A DNA stretch of 14,563 bases from an uncultured Atopobiaceae bacterium (GCA_905235165.1 CAJOKK010000029.1:1-14563); one strand, 5' to 3'. Counted from the stretch's first letter, positions 1-6,730 are shown. The notes: generated by a model from the letters alone, not told the origin. Translations and numbers: made by a program.

Positions 1-125
1 GTCGCAGACGTTCAGCCCAAGCCTCCCCGCAGCCCAGTATCTTGCTCAGGTTCGCAGGAGGACGGTGTGCTCCGGGATCGGGATGCTTCGACTGGGATAT
101 TAGGTTTCGGACTCACACGGAGATG

Positions 126-145
126 AGGAGCTCGCTCGCTGCGCT
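126..145. repeat. GC-rich direct repeat, copy 1
   Basis: The bases are aggagctcgctcgctgcgct. Copy 2 at 198-217 matches at 19 of 20 positions, with one G/T difference, and the two lie 72 bp apart. The unit contains the palindrome GAGCTC followed by CTCG-type short tandem units, which continue as GCTCGC and CGCTCG to about base 155. It lies in non-coding DNA downstream of the AAA-CYTH gene. The family and function are unknown. Confidence 0.75.
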
Positions 146-197
146 CGCATCGCTCGTTGTTGGGCGAGGTATCTGGTTGTTGACCTCACCTGAACGC

Positions 198-217
198 AGG
201 AGCTCGCTCGCTTCGCT
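198..217. repeat. GC-rich direct repeat, copy 2
   Basis: This is the second copy of the 126-145 repeat, with the same 15-bp core (aggagctcgctcgct) and one mismatch in the last five bases. It ends 10 bases beyond the stop of the minus-strand AAA-CYTH gene, so it would be in the 3' end of that transcript. There is no clear U-tract after it on the minus strand, so a Rho-independent terminator is not shown. Confidence 0.7.
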
Positions 218-226
218 TTGGGGCTT

Positions 227-1324
227 TTACTTTAGAGGGTTTGAGGCCATGGTGGCGTTGGTGTAGGCATCGTCGCCGGTTACTTCGCGGATGACGTGGA
301 GCATGGGTGGGAACTCGACTTCGTCGCCTTCGATCAGGAGCTCGAGTTTGAGGATGGCCTTGTCTTTTAGGGCGGGGAAGATGTCGACATCGAAGTATTG
401 GTTGGCGTACATGAGGCACCAGCGGGTCTTCTCGATGGGACGGCGATCGGGGTCGGCTTGCTGGAGGAGGTTGCGATATTCTCGCTTGCTTAGGTGCTGA
501 CGACGCACTAGGCGCTTGTTGCCTTCGGCATCGATGCGCTTCTCGGTTAGGTGATAGGAGTTGCCCTTGCCGCTGCACTTGCGGACGCGCAGCTCGTGGC
601 CGTCTTCGGCGCGCAGATAGGTCAGGGTCATGTCAACACGCTCGGCGTTCGGGAGGCTCGCGAGGGCTTGCTCGTCGGGATATTCGATAAGGAACTTGCG
701 CTCGGTCTGGAAGGGGGCGACCTCACCCAGGAAGTAGGAGATCTCGTTGATGAGGCGGTCCATCTTGCCCCGGAAGTCCGTTGAGTTATCGATGACGCGC
801 AAGTGAGGGTGGCCTGTCCAAGCGGCGATGAAGCCGTCGTCCATCGCGGCAGCTTCCTCCAGCGTCTCATGGCGCGTTGCGTTGTTCTCGTTGCCGTAGA
901 ACTGCTCGGCACCTTTGGCAGCCGTCACCAGATGGAAGACCGCGTCATAGCTATCACGCAGCTCAACCTCGGTACAGCCCAGGTCGGCGATAACGCGCTG
1001 GAACTCCTCGGGGGTCATGTAGTACTTGTTGTCGAGCATGCCGCGATCGCACACGATGAGGATCTTGTCGTCAGTCATGCCGCGCGCCGCGCGCTCGTAG
1101 GCACGCTCGCGCGTGAGCTGCACGCTCATCTGGCACCACTGGTACTCCTCGGCACTCGCGCACTCCCAGGGAAGAACACCATTGCCCTTGAACTCGGTAG
1201 CAGGCTCGGGAATCGTTATGACCTTATAGCCTAGACGATCAAAGGCGGAGCGAATCGAGGCAAGCGCCGTAGTCTTGCCGCCGCAGACACCTCCGGTTAC
1301 CACGATCTTGGTGATGTTCGGCAT
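227..1324 (-). CDS. AAA-type P-loop ATPase/GTPase fused to a CYTH domain (TTD14-like)
   Basis: This is a 365-residue two-domain protein. The N-terminal half is a P-loop nucleotide-binding domain of the AAA_28/NadR-like type. It has a Walker A motif GGVCGGKTT at residues 11-19 and a Walker B-like strand ILIVCDRG at 88-95. The C-terminal half, from about 205, is a CYTH (triphosphate tunnel) domain. It carries ERKFLIEYP at 208-216, ELRVRK at 244-249, LTEKR at 259-263, EKTRW at 298-302, FDVDIFP at 311-317 and LKLELL at 325-330: the alternating charged strands that bind triphosphates or polyphosphate in this family. The ATG at 1324 is preferred over one 18 nt upstream because GAGGGG lies 8 nt before it. 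The gene follows recN by 38 nt and is probably co-transcribed. The architecture matches that of TTD14-like proteins, whose eukaryotic member binds GTP and phosphoinositide. The bacterial substrate is unknown. No membrane segment or signal peptide is visible. Confidence 0.85.
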   Translation of the reverse strand: MPNITKIVVTGGVCGGKTTALASIRSAFDRLGYKVITIPEPATEFKGNGVLPWECASAEEYQWCQMSVQLTRERAYERAARGMTDDKILIVCDRGMLDNKYYMTPEEFQRVIADLGCTEVELRDSYDAVFHLVTAAKGAEQFYGNENNATRHETLEEAAAMDDGFIAAWTGHPHLRVIDNSTDFRGKMDRLINEISYFLGEVAPFQTERKFLIEYPDEQALASLPNAERVDMTLTYLRAEDGHELRVRKCSGKGNSYHLTEKRIDAEGNKRLVRRQHLSKREYRNLLQQADPDRRPIEKTRWCLMYANQYFDVDIFPALKDKAILKLELLIEGDEVEFPPMLHVIREVTGDDAYTNATMASNPLK

Positions 1325-1362
1325 AGAGACTGCCCCTCTCATATACGACCCTATCCGAGAAA

Positions 1363-3024
1363 TTAGGCGAGCTGACGCTGCGCTTCGTCGAGCAATTCGC
1401 GAGCGTGTGCCAGAGAGGCTTGAGTGGCAGAGCCGGAAAGCATGCGAGCCACCTCGGCCGTGCGCTCCTCCCCTGACAGCTCGACGAGCGTGGTCTCGGG
1501 CACGCCCCCAGCGCCATCGGCGGCCTTGCTCACCAGATAGTGACGCTCGGCAACAACAGCCACCTGCGGCAGATGGGTCACCACGATGACCTGGTGCGTT
1601 TTGGCAAGGCGCGCGAGCACCTGGGCAAGGGAGCGTGCGGTAGCACCACCCACACCGGCGTCAACCTCGTCAAAGACAAGCGTCTCGGCACCCGTTCCGG
1701 AAACTCCCGCAGCCTCTCCCAAGACCACCTTCACGGCGAGCATGACGCGACTGACCTCGCCACCCGAGGCAATGCGCCTGAGCGGGCGTGCCGTCATGTT
1801 TGCCGCAGGACGATAGAGCAGCTCAACCTTCGAGGGGCCCTGCGCCTGCCACTGCTCCCGCGGGAGCGGCTGAATGTCAAAGGCGACCTCGGCGCTGCCC
1901 ATCTCAAGACCTGCCATCTCCTTCGTGATGGCCGCCGCAAGCTCGGGCGCAGCCTTACGGCGAAGGTCGTCGAGGTCCTTTGCCGCCTTGGTCAGGGTAT
2001 CCTCCGCCTTCGCAAGACGCTCTCGCGCCTTGCACTCGAGCTCGTCACCATCGCGAACGGCCGACACGAGCTCGGCCGCCTCCTCACGACGGGCGAGCAC
2101 GTCCTCGACGCTCGGGCCATAGGCTCGCAGAAGCCCTTGGTAGGCAGCCATGCGCGACTGCAGCTCATCAAGCTGCTCGGGGTCAAAGTCAACGGACTCT
2201 TGGTAGCTACGCAGGTCGGAAGCGATGTCTTCGAGGTCGATAAGGGAGCTCTCAAGCGCCTCGGCCATGCGATCGAGCGCTGCGTCATGGCTGGCGGCAT
2301 CGCGGAGAAGCGCAGCGGCACTCGAGATAAGCTCCGTCACGCCACCCTCGTCAACAAGGGCGTCACGGGCACCGTGTGCCGCTCGAAGCAGCGACTCGGC
2401 ATGCTCAGCTCGCGGCAAGACCTCCTCGAGCTCTCGCAGCTCCTCGACGCTCGGGCCCACCTCGTCGATACGGTTGAGCACAAAAGCCGCCTCGTCAACC
2501 TGCTCCTGGGCGGAACGCCCCATCTCTTGGATACGAGCGAGCTCGGCTGCGGCTTGCTTCGCCACAAGCAGCGCCTCACCGTAGGCGGCGCGGGCACGCT
2601 CGGCCTTCTCCTGAGCCCAGGCATCAAGGAGCTCGACGTGGGTCTGCACCCGCAGCAAGCGCTGGTGTTCGTGCTGGCCGCAAAGGTCGACCGTGGAGCC
2701 AACACGCTCCGAGAGCTCGCGCACCGACGAGAGATGCCCGTCGATCTCGACTCGGCTGCGCCCATCGGCAGAGACGCGACGCCTGACCACGACGCCATCC
2801 TCATCAGAATCGGGAAGAAAGAGACGTGCCTCGACGGTAAGGCCCGCAGCTCCCTCGCGCACCGAGCTCGCATCCGCACGCTCCCCCACCAAGAGCTTGA
2901 TGGAGGAGAGCAGGGCCGTCTTACCCGTTCCCGTCTCGCCCGTGAGCACCGTAAGCCCGCTTGCCGGACGTATGCTCGCATCATGGATGAGCGCGACGTC
3001 AAGCGCGCGCAACTCGTCAATCAT
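1363..3024 (-). CDS. recN: DNA repair protein RecN
   Basis: RecN is an SMC-like ATPase that acts on DNA double-strand breaks during recombinational repair. The 553-residue product has the family layout. Walker A GETGTGKT is at residues 29-36, the RecN-typical CGQHEHQ motif at 115-121, and a long helical, Glu/Ala/Arg-rich coiled-coil region at about 140-365. The ABC signature ASGGEVSR is at 419-426, Walker B TLVFDEVD at 448-455 and the H-loop VVTH at 481-484. Length is as usual for the family (about 550). The ATG at 3024 has AAGGAGAGG upstream. recN lies 55 nt after nadK, so the tlyA-nadK-recN order known from actinobacteria is present. No LexA-type SOS box was recognised in the short gap before it, so regulation probably comes from further upstream. 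Confidence 0.96.
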   Translation of the reverse strand: MIDELRALDVALIHDASIRPASGLTVLTGETGTGKTALLSSIKLLVGERADASSVREGAAGLTVEARLFLPDSDEDGVVVRRRVSADGRSRVEIDGHLSSVRELSERVGSTVDLCGQHEHQRLLRVQTHVELLDAWAQEKAERARAAYGEALLVAKQAAAELARIQEMGRSAQEQVDEAAFVLNRIDEVGPSVEELRELEEVLPRAEHAESLLRAAHGARDALVDEGGVTELISSAAALLRDAASHDAALDRMAEALESSLIDLEDIASDLRSYQESVDFDPEQLDELQSRMAAYQGLLRAYGPSVEDVLARREEAAELVSAVRDGDELECKARERLAKAEDTLTKAAKDLDDLRRKAAPELAAAITKEMAGLEMGSAEVAFDIQPLPREQWQAQGPSKVELLYRPAANMTARPLRRIASGGEVSRVMLAVKVVLGEAAGVSGTGAETLVFDEVDAGVGGATARSLAQVLARLAKTHQVIVVTHLPQVAVVAERHYLVSKAADGAGGVPETTLVELSGEERTAEVARMLSGSATQASLAHARELLDEAQRQLA

Positions 3025-3079
3025 CGAAACCCTTACCTCTCCTTAGGTCCGTCTCAACTCCCCCTGGCCGCACCTTAGC

Positions 3080-3919
3080 CTAACCCTTGGTCCTGCCATA
3101 GAAGACGCGCGAGACCGACTCATAGAAGCTACGGGCATTACGGTCGAGCAGGATGAGGTCTCCAGGACCGCGCCTGACCGTGGCGCTGATTCCGCGCAAG
3201 CCCTCGCCAACCGGCTGACCATCGGCAAAGAAGAGCCGCTCGACGTTGCGCTCGGGAGAAATACGCAGCTCAACCACATCGGAAGGCGAGGTAAGGAAGG
3301 CGCGGGCCGTGATGGTGTGACAGGCGACCGGCACACAGACCATGCCATGAAACTCAGGCGTGACAATGGGACCACCCGCCGCGAGCGCGTAGCCCGTCGA
3401 GCCGGTGGCCGTAGAGATAACAAAGCCGTCACCATGCAGGCGATCGACATGGTGCCCCGAAACCGAAATGTCGAAGACGATCATGTCGCCTCGCATGCCA
3501 TGCGTAAGCGAGAAGTCGTTCAGGGCAATCGTGATGCTTCCATCAGGATGCTCAAGGCTGACCTCGATGTCGAGGGTCGCCCGATGGGAGGAATGCAGCT
3601 CGCCCGCCAAGGCACTTGAGACCGTCTCGATAAGGTCGTCCGGACCACCGCAGGTAAGAAAGCCAAGGTGGCCATAGGAAATACCCAACAGGGGGATCTC
3701 TCGGTATTCCACGATACGTGCCGCACGCAGCAAGGTTCCATCGCCGCCAAGCGAGACCACCAGGCCTACGCCTTCAAGGTCAACCGTACGGTTGGGATAG
3801 AGCTTCTTGTCATGTGCCCAAACGACCTCAAGGCCCTCACGCTCCAGCCATTCCGTCAGAGCACGGGCACCGTCAACAGCGGAATCCTTGGAATAGTTCG
3901 GAACAATCAGAACCTTCAT
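3080..3919 (-). CDS. nadK: NAD kinase
   Basis: The enzyme phosphorylates NAD to NADP in the cytosol with ATP or polyphosphate. The 279-residue protein has the diagnostic GGDGT loop at 58-62, the NAD-binding ATGSTGYALAAGGP segment at 171-184, and DGFVIST just before it. The usual NE pair of the NAD site (ALNE) is ND here (N134, D135), a conservative change. The ATG at 3919 gives the expected N-terminus MKVLIVPNYSKD and has GGGGGA a few bases upstream. An upstream ATG at 3970 would add 17 residues lacking family resemblance and is rejected. The gene is preceded by a 169-nt gap, so it may have its own promoter. It is followed by recN, as in mycobacteria. Confidence 0.95.
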   Translation of the reverse strand: MKVLIVPNYSKDSAVDGARALTEWLEREGLEVVWAHDKKLYPNRTVDLEGVGLVVSLGGDGTLLRAARIVEYREIPLLGISYGHLGFLTCGGPDDLIETVSSALAGELHSSHRATLDIEVSLEHPDGSITIALNDFSLTHGMRGDMIVFDISVSGHHVDRLHGDGFVISTATGSTGYALAAGGPIVTPEFHGMVCVPVACHTITARAFLTSPSDVVELRISPERNVERLFFADGQPVGEGLRGISATVRRGPGDLILLDRNARSFYESVSRVFYGRTKG

Positions 3920-4088
3920 GTCATCCCCCAGACCATGTCGCGGAAAACAGTACAAGGGTACCATGTACATGCGACTTGAACGTGTAGCGGACGAGTATGT
4001 GAAACAAGCGCGTGTCGTTTTATGAGGGCCAGGACGCCCAGTTGAGTCAGTTACCGTGGCCCCCTAGCCCATCCCTCTTTGAGATTCC
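3920..4088 (-). other. nadK leader region / tlyA-nadK intergenic gap
   Basis: This 169-nt gap is the longest internal one in the window. It contains a perfect 10-bp palindrome CATGTACATG at 3962-3971, about 43 nt upstream of the nadK start. It also holds a 6-bp inverted repeat GGGCCA/TGGCCC (4026-4031 and 4057-4062) with a 25-nt loop, downstream of the tlyA stop. Neither is followed by a U-tract on the minus strand, so no classical terminator is shown. No good pair of -35 and -10 boxes was found, although a nadK promoter here is likely on spacing alone. No small gene was recognised. Confidence 0.4.
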
Positions 4089-4832
4089 TTACGCGGTAAT
4101 GGGAGGAAGCGTCCCAGAAAGAAAGAACTCCACGTTGCCCTTGTGGCCGGTGATGGGACTCACGCAGCTACCGTTAACCGTCAGGCCTTCGTCCTCGAAG
4201 GCCTCTCGAACCTTGGCAAGCGCGGCTTGGCGCACGGACTCGTCTCGTACGATGCCGCCTTCGCCCACGTCTTCGCGCGGAGCTTCAAACTGCGGCTTCA
4301 CGAGGGTCAGGAAGGTGCCCCCGGGAACGAGAAGAGCGACTACCGCCGGCAAGATCGTAACGACCGAAGTGAAGGAAACGTCGCAGACTGCCAGGTCAAA
4401 ACGTTTATCCGTAAGGGACGGAAGGTCAACGATGTTCGTTCGCTCAAAGAGCTCAACGCGCTCATCCTGGCGCAGGGACCAATCAAACTGCGCGTATCCC
4501 ACATCAACGGAGACCACGCTCGCAGCACCTCGCCTGAGCAGGCAGTCGGTAAAGCCACCAGTTGAGCACCCAACGTCAAGGCAGGTAAGGCCTTCAGGAT
4601 TGAGCTGAAAATGATCGAGTCCGCCGGCCAGCTTGAGGCCACCGCGGCTCACATAGGGAATACGCCCCCGCACATGGAGGGCAATGCCTGGAAGGACCTG
4701 TTCGCCCGGTGCCGTCAGGCGACGGTCGGTCGTTGAAACCTCGCCAGCCAAAACGGCACGCAGGGCATCGGATTGCGAAGAGAAGAAGCCCTGGTCAACA
4801 AGCTCCTGGTCAAGACGGTGACGCCGGGGCAC
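4089..4832 (-). CDS. tlyA: TlyA-family rRNA 2'-O-methyltransferase (S4 plus FtsJ-like domains)
   Basis: TlyA-family enzymes use S-adenosylmethionine to 2'-O-methylate cytidines of 16S and/or 23S rRNA. The 247-residue product has an N-terminal S4 RNA-binding domain (RLDQELVDQG from residue 6) and a FtsJ/RrmJ-like fold with SAM loop LDVGCSTGGFTD at 85-96. The K-D-K-E catalytic set is visible as K67, D151, K179 and E235, matching in spacing the tetrad of the Mycobacterium protein. The start is GTG at 4832. AGGAGG lies 9 nt upstream, inside the last codons of xseB, and the resulting N-terminus PRRHRLDQ is that of the family. A longer reading from 4907 would overlap xseB by about 70 nt with basic, non-homologous residues. 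Only 4 nt separate the xseB stop from this start, implying coupled translation. In some bacteria loss of TlyA gives capreomycin resistance. Confidence 0.94.
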   Translation of the reverse strand: MPRRHRLDQELVDQGFFSSQSDALRAVLAGEVSTTDRRLTAPGEQVLPGIALHVRGRIPYVSRGGLKLAGGLDHFQLNPEGLTCLDVGCSTGGFTDCLLRRGAASVVSVDVGYAQFDWSLRQDERVELFERTNIVDLPSLTDKRFDLAVCDVSFTSVVTILPAVVALLVPGGTFLTLVKPQFEAPREDVGEGGIVRDESVRQAALAKVREAFEDEGLTVNGSCVSPITGHKGNVEFFLSGTLPPITA

Positions 4833-4836
4833 CGCC

Positions 4837-5127
4837 TTACGCCTCCTGCTTCTGCGTGGCGACCTCGTCCTCGGCGTCGTCCGAGGGAGGCTCGGTGGAA
4901 TCGACACCCGCTGCTGCCGCAGCCTTGAGCTGGGCCTCCTCCTCGGGAGAGAACTCAGTGGTGTCGACCAGATCTACCGCCTTGGAACCAAGCGCAATCG
5001 CCTCGTCAAAGAGGTCAAGCGAACGTTCGAGGGAGGTGTCCTTATCGCGAACCTGGCCGATAATCTCATCCAGGCGCGCCGTAATATCCCCAAAGGTGGT
5101 ATAGGCAGAGGTGTCAGGCTTACGCAT
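4837..5127 (-). CDS. xseB: Exodeoxyribonuclease VII small subunit
   Basis: XseB is the small helical subunit of exonuclease VII, which degrades single-stranded DNA into oligonucleotides together with the catalytic subunit XseA. The 96-residue product has the family pattern FGDITARLDEIIGQVRD (12-28), SLERSLDLFDEAIALG (32-47), ending in an acidic, low-complexity tail from about residue 57. That tail is longer than in the ~80-residue E. coli protein. The ATG at 5127 has GAGGAG 6 nt upstream, overlapping the end of nusB, whose stop lies 3 nt before. The catalytic partner xseA, normally directly upstream, is not in this window. The short length and weak sequence conservation of this family leave some doubt, but the helical motif and the position before tlyA support the call. 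Confidence 0.85.
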   Translation of the reverse strand: MRKPDTSAYTTFGDITARLDEIIGQVRDKDTSLERSLDLFDEAIALGSKAVDLVDTTEFSPEEEAQLKAAAAAGVDSTEPPSDDAEDEVATQKQEA

Positions 5128-5130
5128 TGC

Positions 5131-5742
5131 CTACTCCTCGACACCCTCTGCCGTATCAGCACTATCGCTCACGACATCAGTCTCAGGCTCAAGCTCGGTC
5201 TCAGCATCAGCCTCAGCCTCTTCGGCATCAGCTTCGAGAGCCGCTGCGGCGGCAGCCTCCGCCGCTGTAGCCTCTGCGGCAGCGGCAGCAGCGCTCGCAA
5301 GGGAGACAATGTCTTCTCCCGCCTCAAGACGAGAAGCCACACGGCCGAGCACACCGTTGATGAAGGCGGAAGACTCATCGGTGCCATATGCCTTGGCCAG
5401 TTCAACGCACTCGTCGATGACGACGGGAGTGTCAACGTCGTCAACCTCGAGCAGCTCGTAAATGGCCAAGCGCAGCAGGTTGCGGTCAACCGCCGGCATG
5501 CGACGAACGCTCCAATTTGAGGAGGTCATCTCAAGAATGGCATCAAGCTGATGAACCATGGCATCGGCGCCAACAGCCAGCTGCTCGGCATACGAGTCGA
5601 GCGGACTGTCGCCATCGAGGGCGTACTCCCCCGCCAGGACGTCGACCACCATGCGATTGGTGGCCTCCGCCTGGAAGAGGAGCTGAAGTGCCTGACTACG
5701 CGCGTTGGTACGCGCGCCAAAACGGGTGTGCTCTCGTCCCAC
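5131..5742 (-). CDS. nusB: Transcription antitermination factor NusB with long Ala/Glu-rich C-terminal tail
   Basis: NusB binds boxA RNA with NusE (S10) to form the antitermination complex on rRNA operons. The domain spans about residues 8-142: RTNARSQALQLLFQAE at 11-26, the loop NWSVRRMPAVDRNLLRLAIYELL at 76-98 and the SAFINGVLGRVA helix at 125-136. These are family hallmarks. The 203-residue length exceeds the usual 130-150. The extra 60 residues are almost only Ala, Glu, Asp, Ser and Thr, and probably disordered. The start is GTG at 5742. AAGGAG lies 7 nt upstream and overlaps the stop of the preceding asp23-type gene, and the N-terminus then begins just before the domain. An upstream ATG at 5787 would overlap that gene by about 40 nt and is rejected. 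The tail continues in frame to a stop 3 nt before xseB. Confidence 0.94.
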   Translation of the reverse strand: MGREHTRFGARTNARSQALQLLFQAEATNRMVVDVLAGEYALDGDSPLDSYAEQLAVGADAMVHQLDAILEMTSSNWSVRRMPAVDRNLLRLAIYELLEVDDVDTPVVIDECVELAKAYGTDESSAFINGVLGRVASRLEAGEDIVSLASAAAAAAEATAAEAAAAAALEADAEEAEADAETELEPETDVVSDSADTAEGVEE

Positions 5743-5746
5743 GAAC

Positions 5747-6109
5747 CTACTCCTTGGGGAAGACGAGACTATCGATGCAGACGTCAACCTTGCTGACGCT
5801 CACACCGACCTGCTCGCTAACATCTTGCGCAATGGCCTCACGCACCGCGTCGGCCAACTTGACGAAGGGGTAACCATAGAAGACCGCGAGGTGAACGGCC
5901 ACCTGAAGCTTGTCATCCTCAACACTGGACTCGATGGCATGCTCCGTCGGAACCTGATGGCTCGTGAAGACCGACACAAGGTTCGAGGCGATGTCGTTTC
6001 CTCCCACGCGGGCAACGCCCTCAACGCGCTCGGCGCTGTTCTTGACGATCGTGGAGATGACGCTCTTCGAAATACCCATGCCCGAGATATGAAGCTCGGT
6101 GTCCTCCAT
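5747..6109 (-). CDS. Asp23/Gls24 family protein (YqhY-like)
   Basis: The 120-residue product is a single Asp23/Gls24 (DUF322) domain. The family pattern is visible as LHISGMGISKSVISTIVKNS near the N-terminus, followed by VEGVARVGG and VAVHLAVFYGYPF, with a final VDVCIDSLVF strand. Members include alkaline-shock and envelope-stress proteins. The YqhY subgroup next to nusB has been linked to control of fatty-acid synthesis in Bacillus, but the molecular role is not settled. The ATG at 6109 is chosen because AAAGGAG lies 5 nt upstream and the domain begins right after it. A longer frame from 6154 would start inside the efp-distal hairpin. The gene sits between efp and nusB, 4 nt before the nusB start. 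Confidence 0.9.
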   Translation of the reverse strand: MEDTELHISGMGISKSVISTIVKNSAERVEGVARVGGNDIASNLVSVFTSHQVPTEHAIESSVEDDKLQVAVHLAVFYGYPFVKLADAVREAIAQDVSEQVGVSVSKVDVCIDSLVFPKE

Positions 6110-6130
6110 GATGGCTCCTTTCAAAGGGTC

Positions 6131-6155
6131 GTTGCCCCGCTGTATGCGGGGCAAC
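6131..6155 (-). promoter_or_regulatory. Perfect 10-bp hairpin between efp and the asp23-type gene
   Basis: GTTGCCCCGC (6131-6140) and GCGGGGCAAC (6146-6155) are exact inverted repeats around a 5-nt loop, starting 11 nt after the efp stop. On the minus strand the stem is followed by GACCCTTTG, which has only three consecutive T residues, so strong Rho-independent termination is doubtful. It could be a weak terminator or attenuator, a processing site, or a 3' stabilising structure that sets efp expression apart from the downstream genes. A shorter symmetric segment CCTTTGAAAGG follows and overlaps the asp23 ribosome binding site. Confidence 0.7.
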
Positions 6156-6166
6156 CTAAAAGACAG

Positions 6167-6730
6167 CTAGACGCGGCTGACGAACTTGCCGTCGCGCGTA
6201 TCGATCTTGACGACCTCGCCCACGTTAAGGTACATGGGAACCTGGATGAGAGCACCCGTCTCGATGGTGGCCGGCTTGGTGCCGCCCTGGACGGTGTCGC
6301 CCTTGAAGCCGGGGTCGGTCTCGACGATCTCGGCCTCGATGAACATGGGCGGCTGCACGTTGTACAGAACGCCGTTGGCGTACTGCAGCTGGCAGGTGTC
6401 GTTCTCCTTGAACCACTTGGCGTTGTCGCCGATGAGGTCGGCAGCGACCTCGATCTGCTCGAAGGTCTCGTTGTCCATGAAGTAGTAGAGATCGCCGTCG
6501 TTGTAGAGGTACTGCATCTCACGCGTCTGCATATTGACGCTCTCGAACTTGGCGGACTGCTGGAAGTTCTCCTCGTTCACGCGGCCGGTACGGATGTCGC
6601 GATACTTGGTGCGAACGTAGGTGTTGCCCTTGCCCGGCTTGACGTGCTGGGCCTCCAGGACGACGCAGTCCTTGCCCTTGATGTTGACGCCGAGGCCAAC
6701 CTTGAGGTCATTGATACCCAGAGTTGCCAT
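6167..6730 (-). CDS. efp: Elongation factor P
   Basis: EF-P binds between the P and E sites of the ribosome and relieves stalling at consecutive prolines. The 187-residue protein has the three-domain, tRNA-like layout. An N-terminal KOW-like domain carries the loop KPGKGNTYVRTK (31-42), with K34 at the tip where the family carries a modified or unmodified Lys or Arg. Two OB-type domains follow, ending in GALIQVPMYLNVGEVVKIDTRDG near the C-terminus. Length is standard. The ATG at 6730 gives MATLGINDLKVG and has GAAAGG 8 nt upstream. An in-frame extension to 7084 runs through the neighbouring peptidase gene and is not real. No epmA, epmB or earP modification gene lies next to it. A TATACT box and a leader hairpin upstream suggest its own promoter. 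Confidence 0.97.
   Translation of the reverse strand: MATLGINDLKVGLGVNIKGKDCVVLEAQHVKPGKGNTYVRTKYRDIRTGRVNEENFQQSAKFESVNMQTREMQYLYNDGDLYYFMDNETFEQIEVAADLIGDNAKWFKENDTCQLQYANGVLYNVQPPMFIEAEIVETDPGFKGDTVQGGTKPATIETGALIQVPMYLNVGEVVKIDTRDGKFVSRV

Larger units (their letters stand above)
1..226. other. Left-edge non-coding stretch with two GC-rich repeats, otherwise unassigned
   Basis: This stretch follows the stop of the AAA-CYTH gene and runs to the window edge. I see no convincing gene in it. All three plus-strand frames are open across the first ~95 bases, but their codon third positions show none of the strong G/C bias of the real genes here, and there is no usable ribosome binding site. The minus strand offers only short frames broken by stops. 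A tRNA, SRP RNA or 5S rRNA was considered for bases 1-115 and not supported. The one clear structure is a pair of near-identical 20-bp direct repeats (126-145 and 198-217), listed separately. The far end of a neighbouring gene or RNA beyond the edge cannot be excluded. Confidence 0.5.

Noticed and set aside
1..115. Possible 5S rRNA or other structured RNA on the minus strand
   Set aside because: The segment CATCCCGATCCCGGAGC resembles the 5S CCGAAC region at first sight, but the universal CCGAAC is absent, the loop E stems do not pair, and no 16S/23S context is present.
42..266. Plus-strand frame of 74 codons at the left edge
   Set aside because: No ribosome binding site, no third-position bias, and it runs through the direct repeats and into the end of the AAA-CYTH gene on the opposite strand.
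1540..3078. Long plus-strand open frame of 512 codons opposite recN
   Set aside because: It is the antisense shadow of recN, whose Walker A, signature and Walker B motifs are all intact on the minus strand. The shadow product shows no family resemblance and such frames are common in GC-rich DNA.
4026..4062. Rho-independent terminator after tlyA
   Set aside because: Only a 6-bp inverted repeat with a 25-nt loop, and no U-tract follows on the minus strand.
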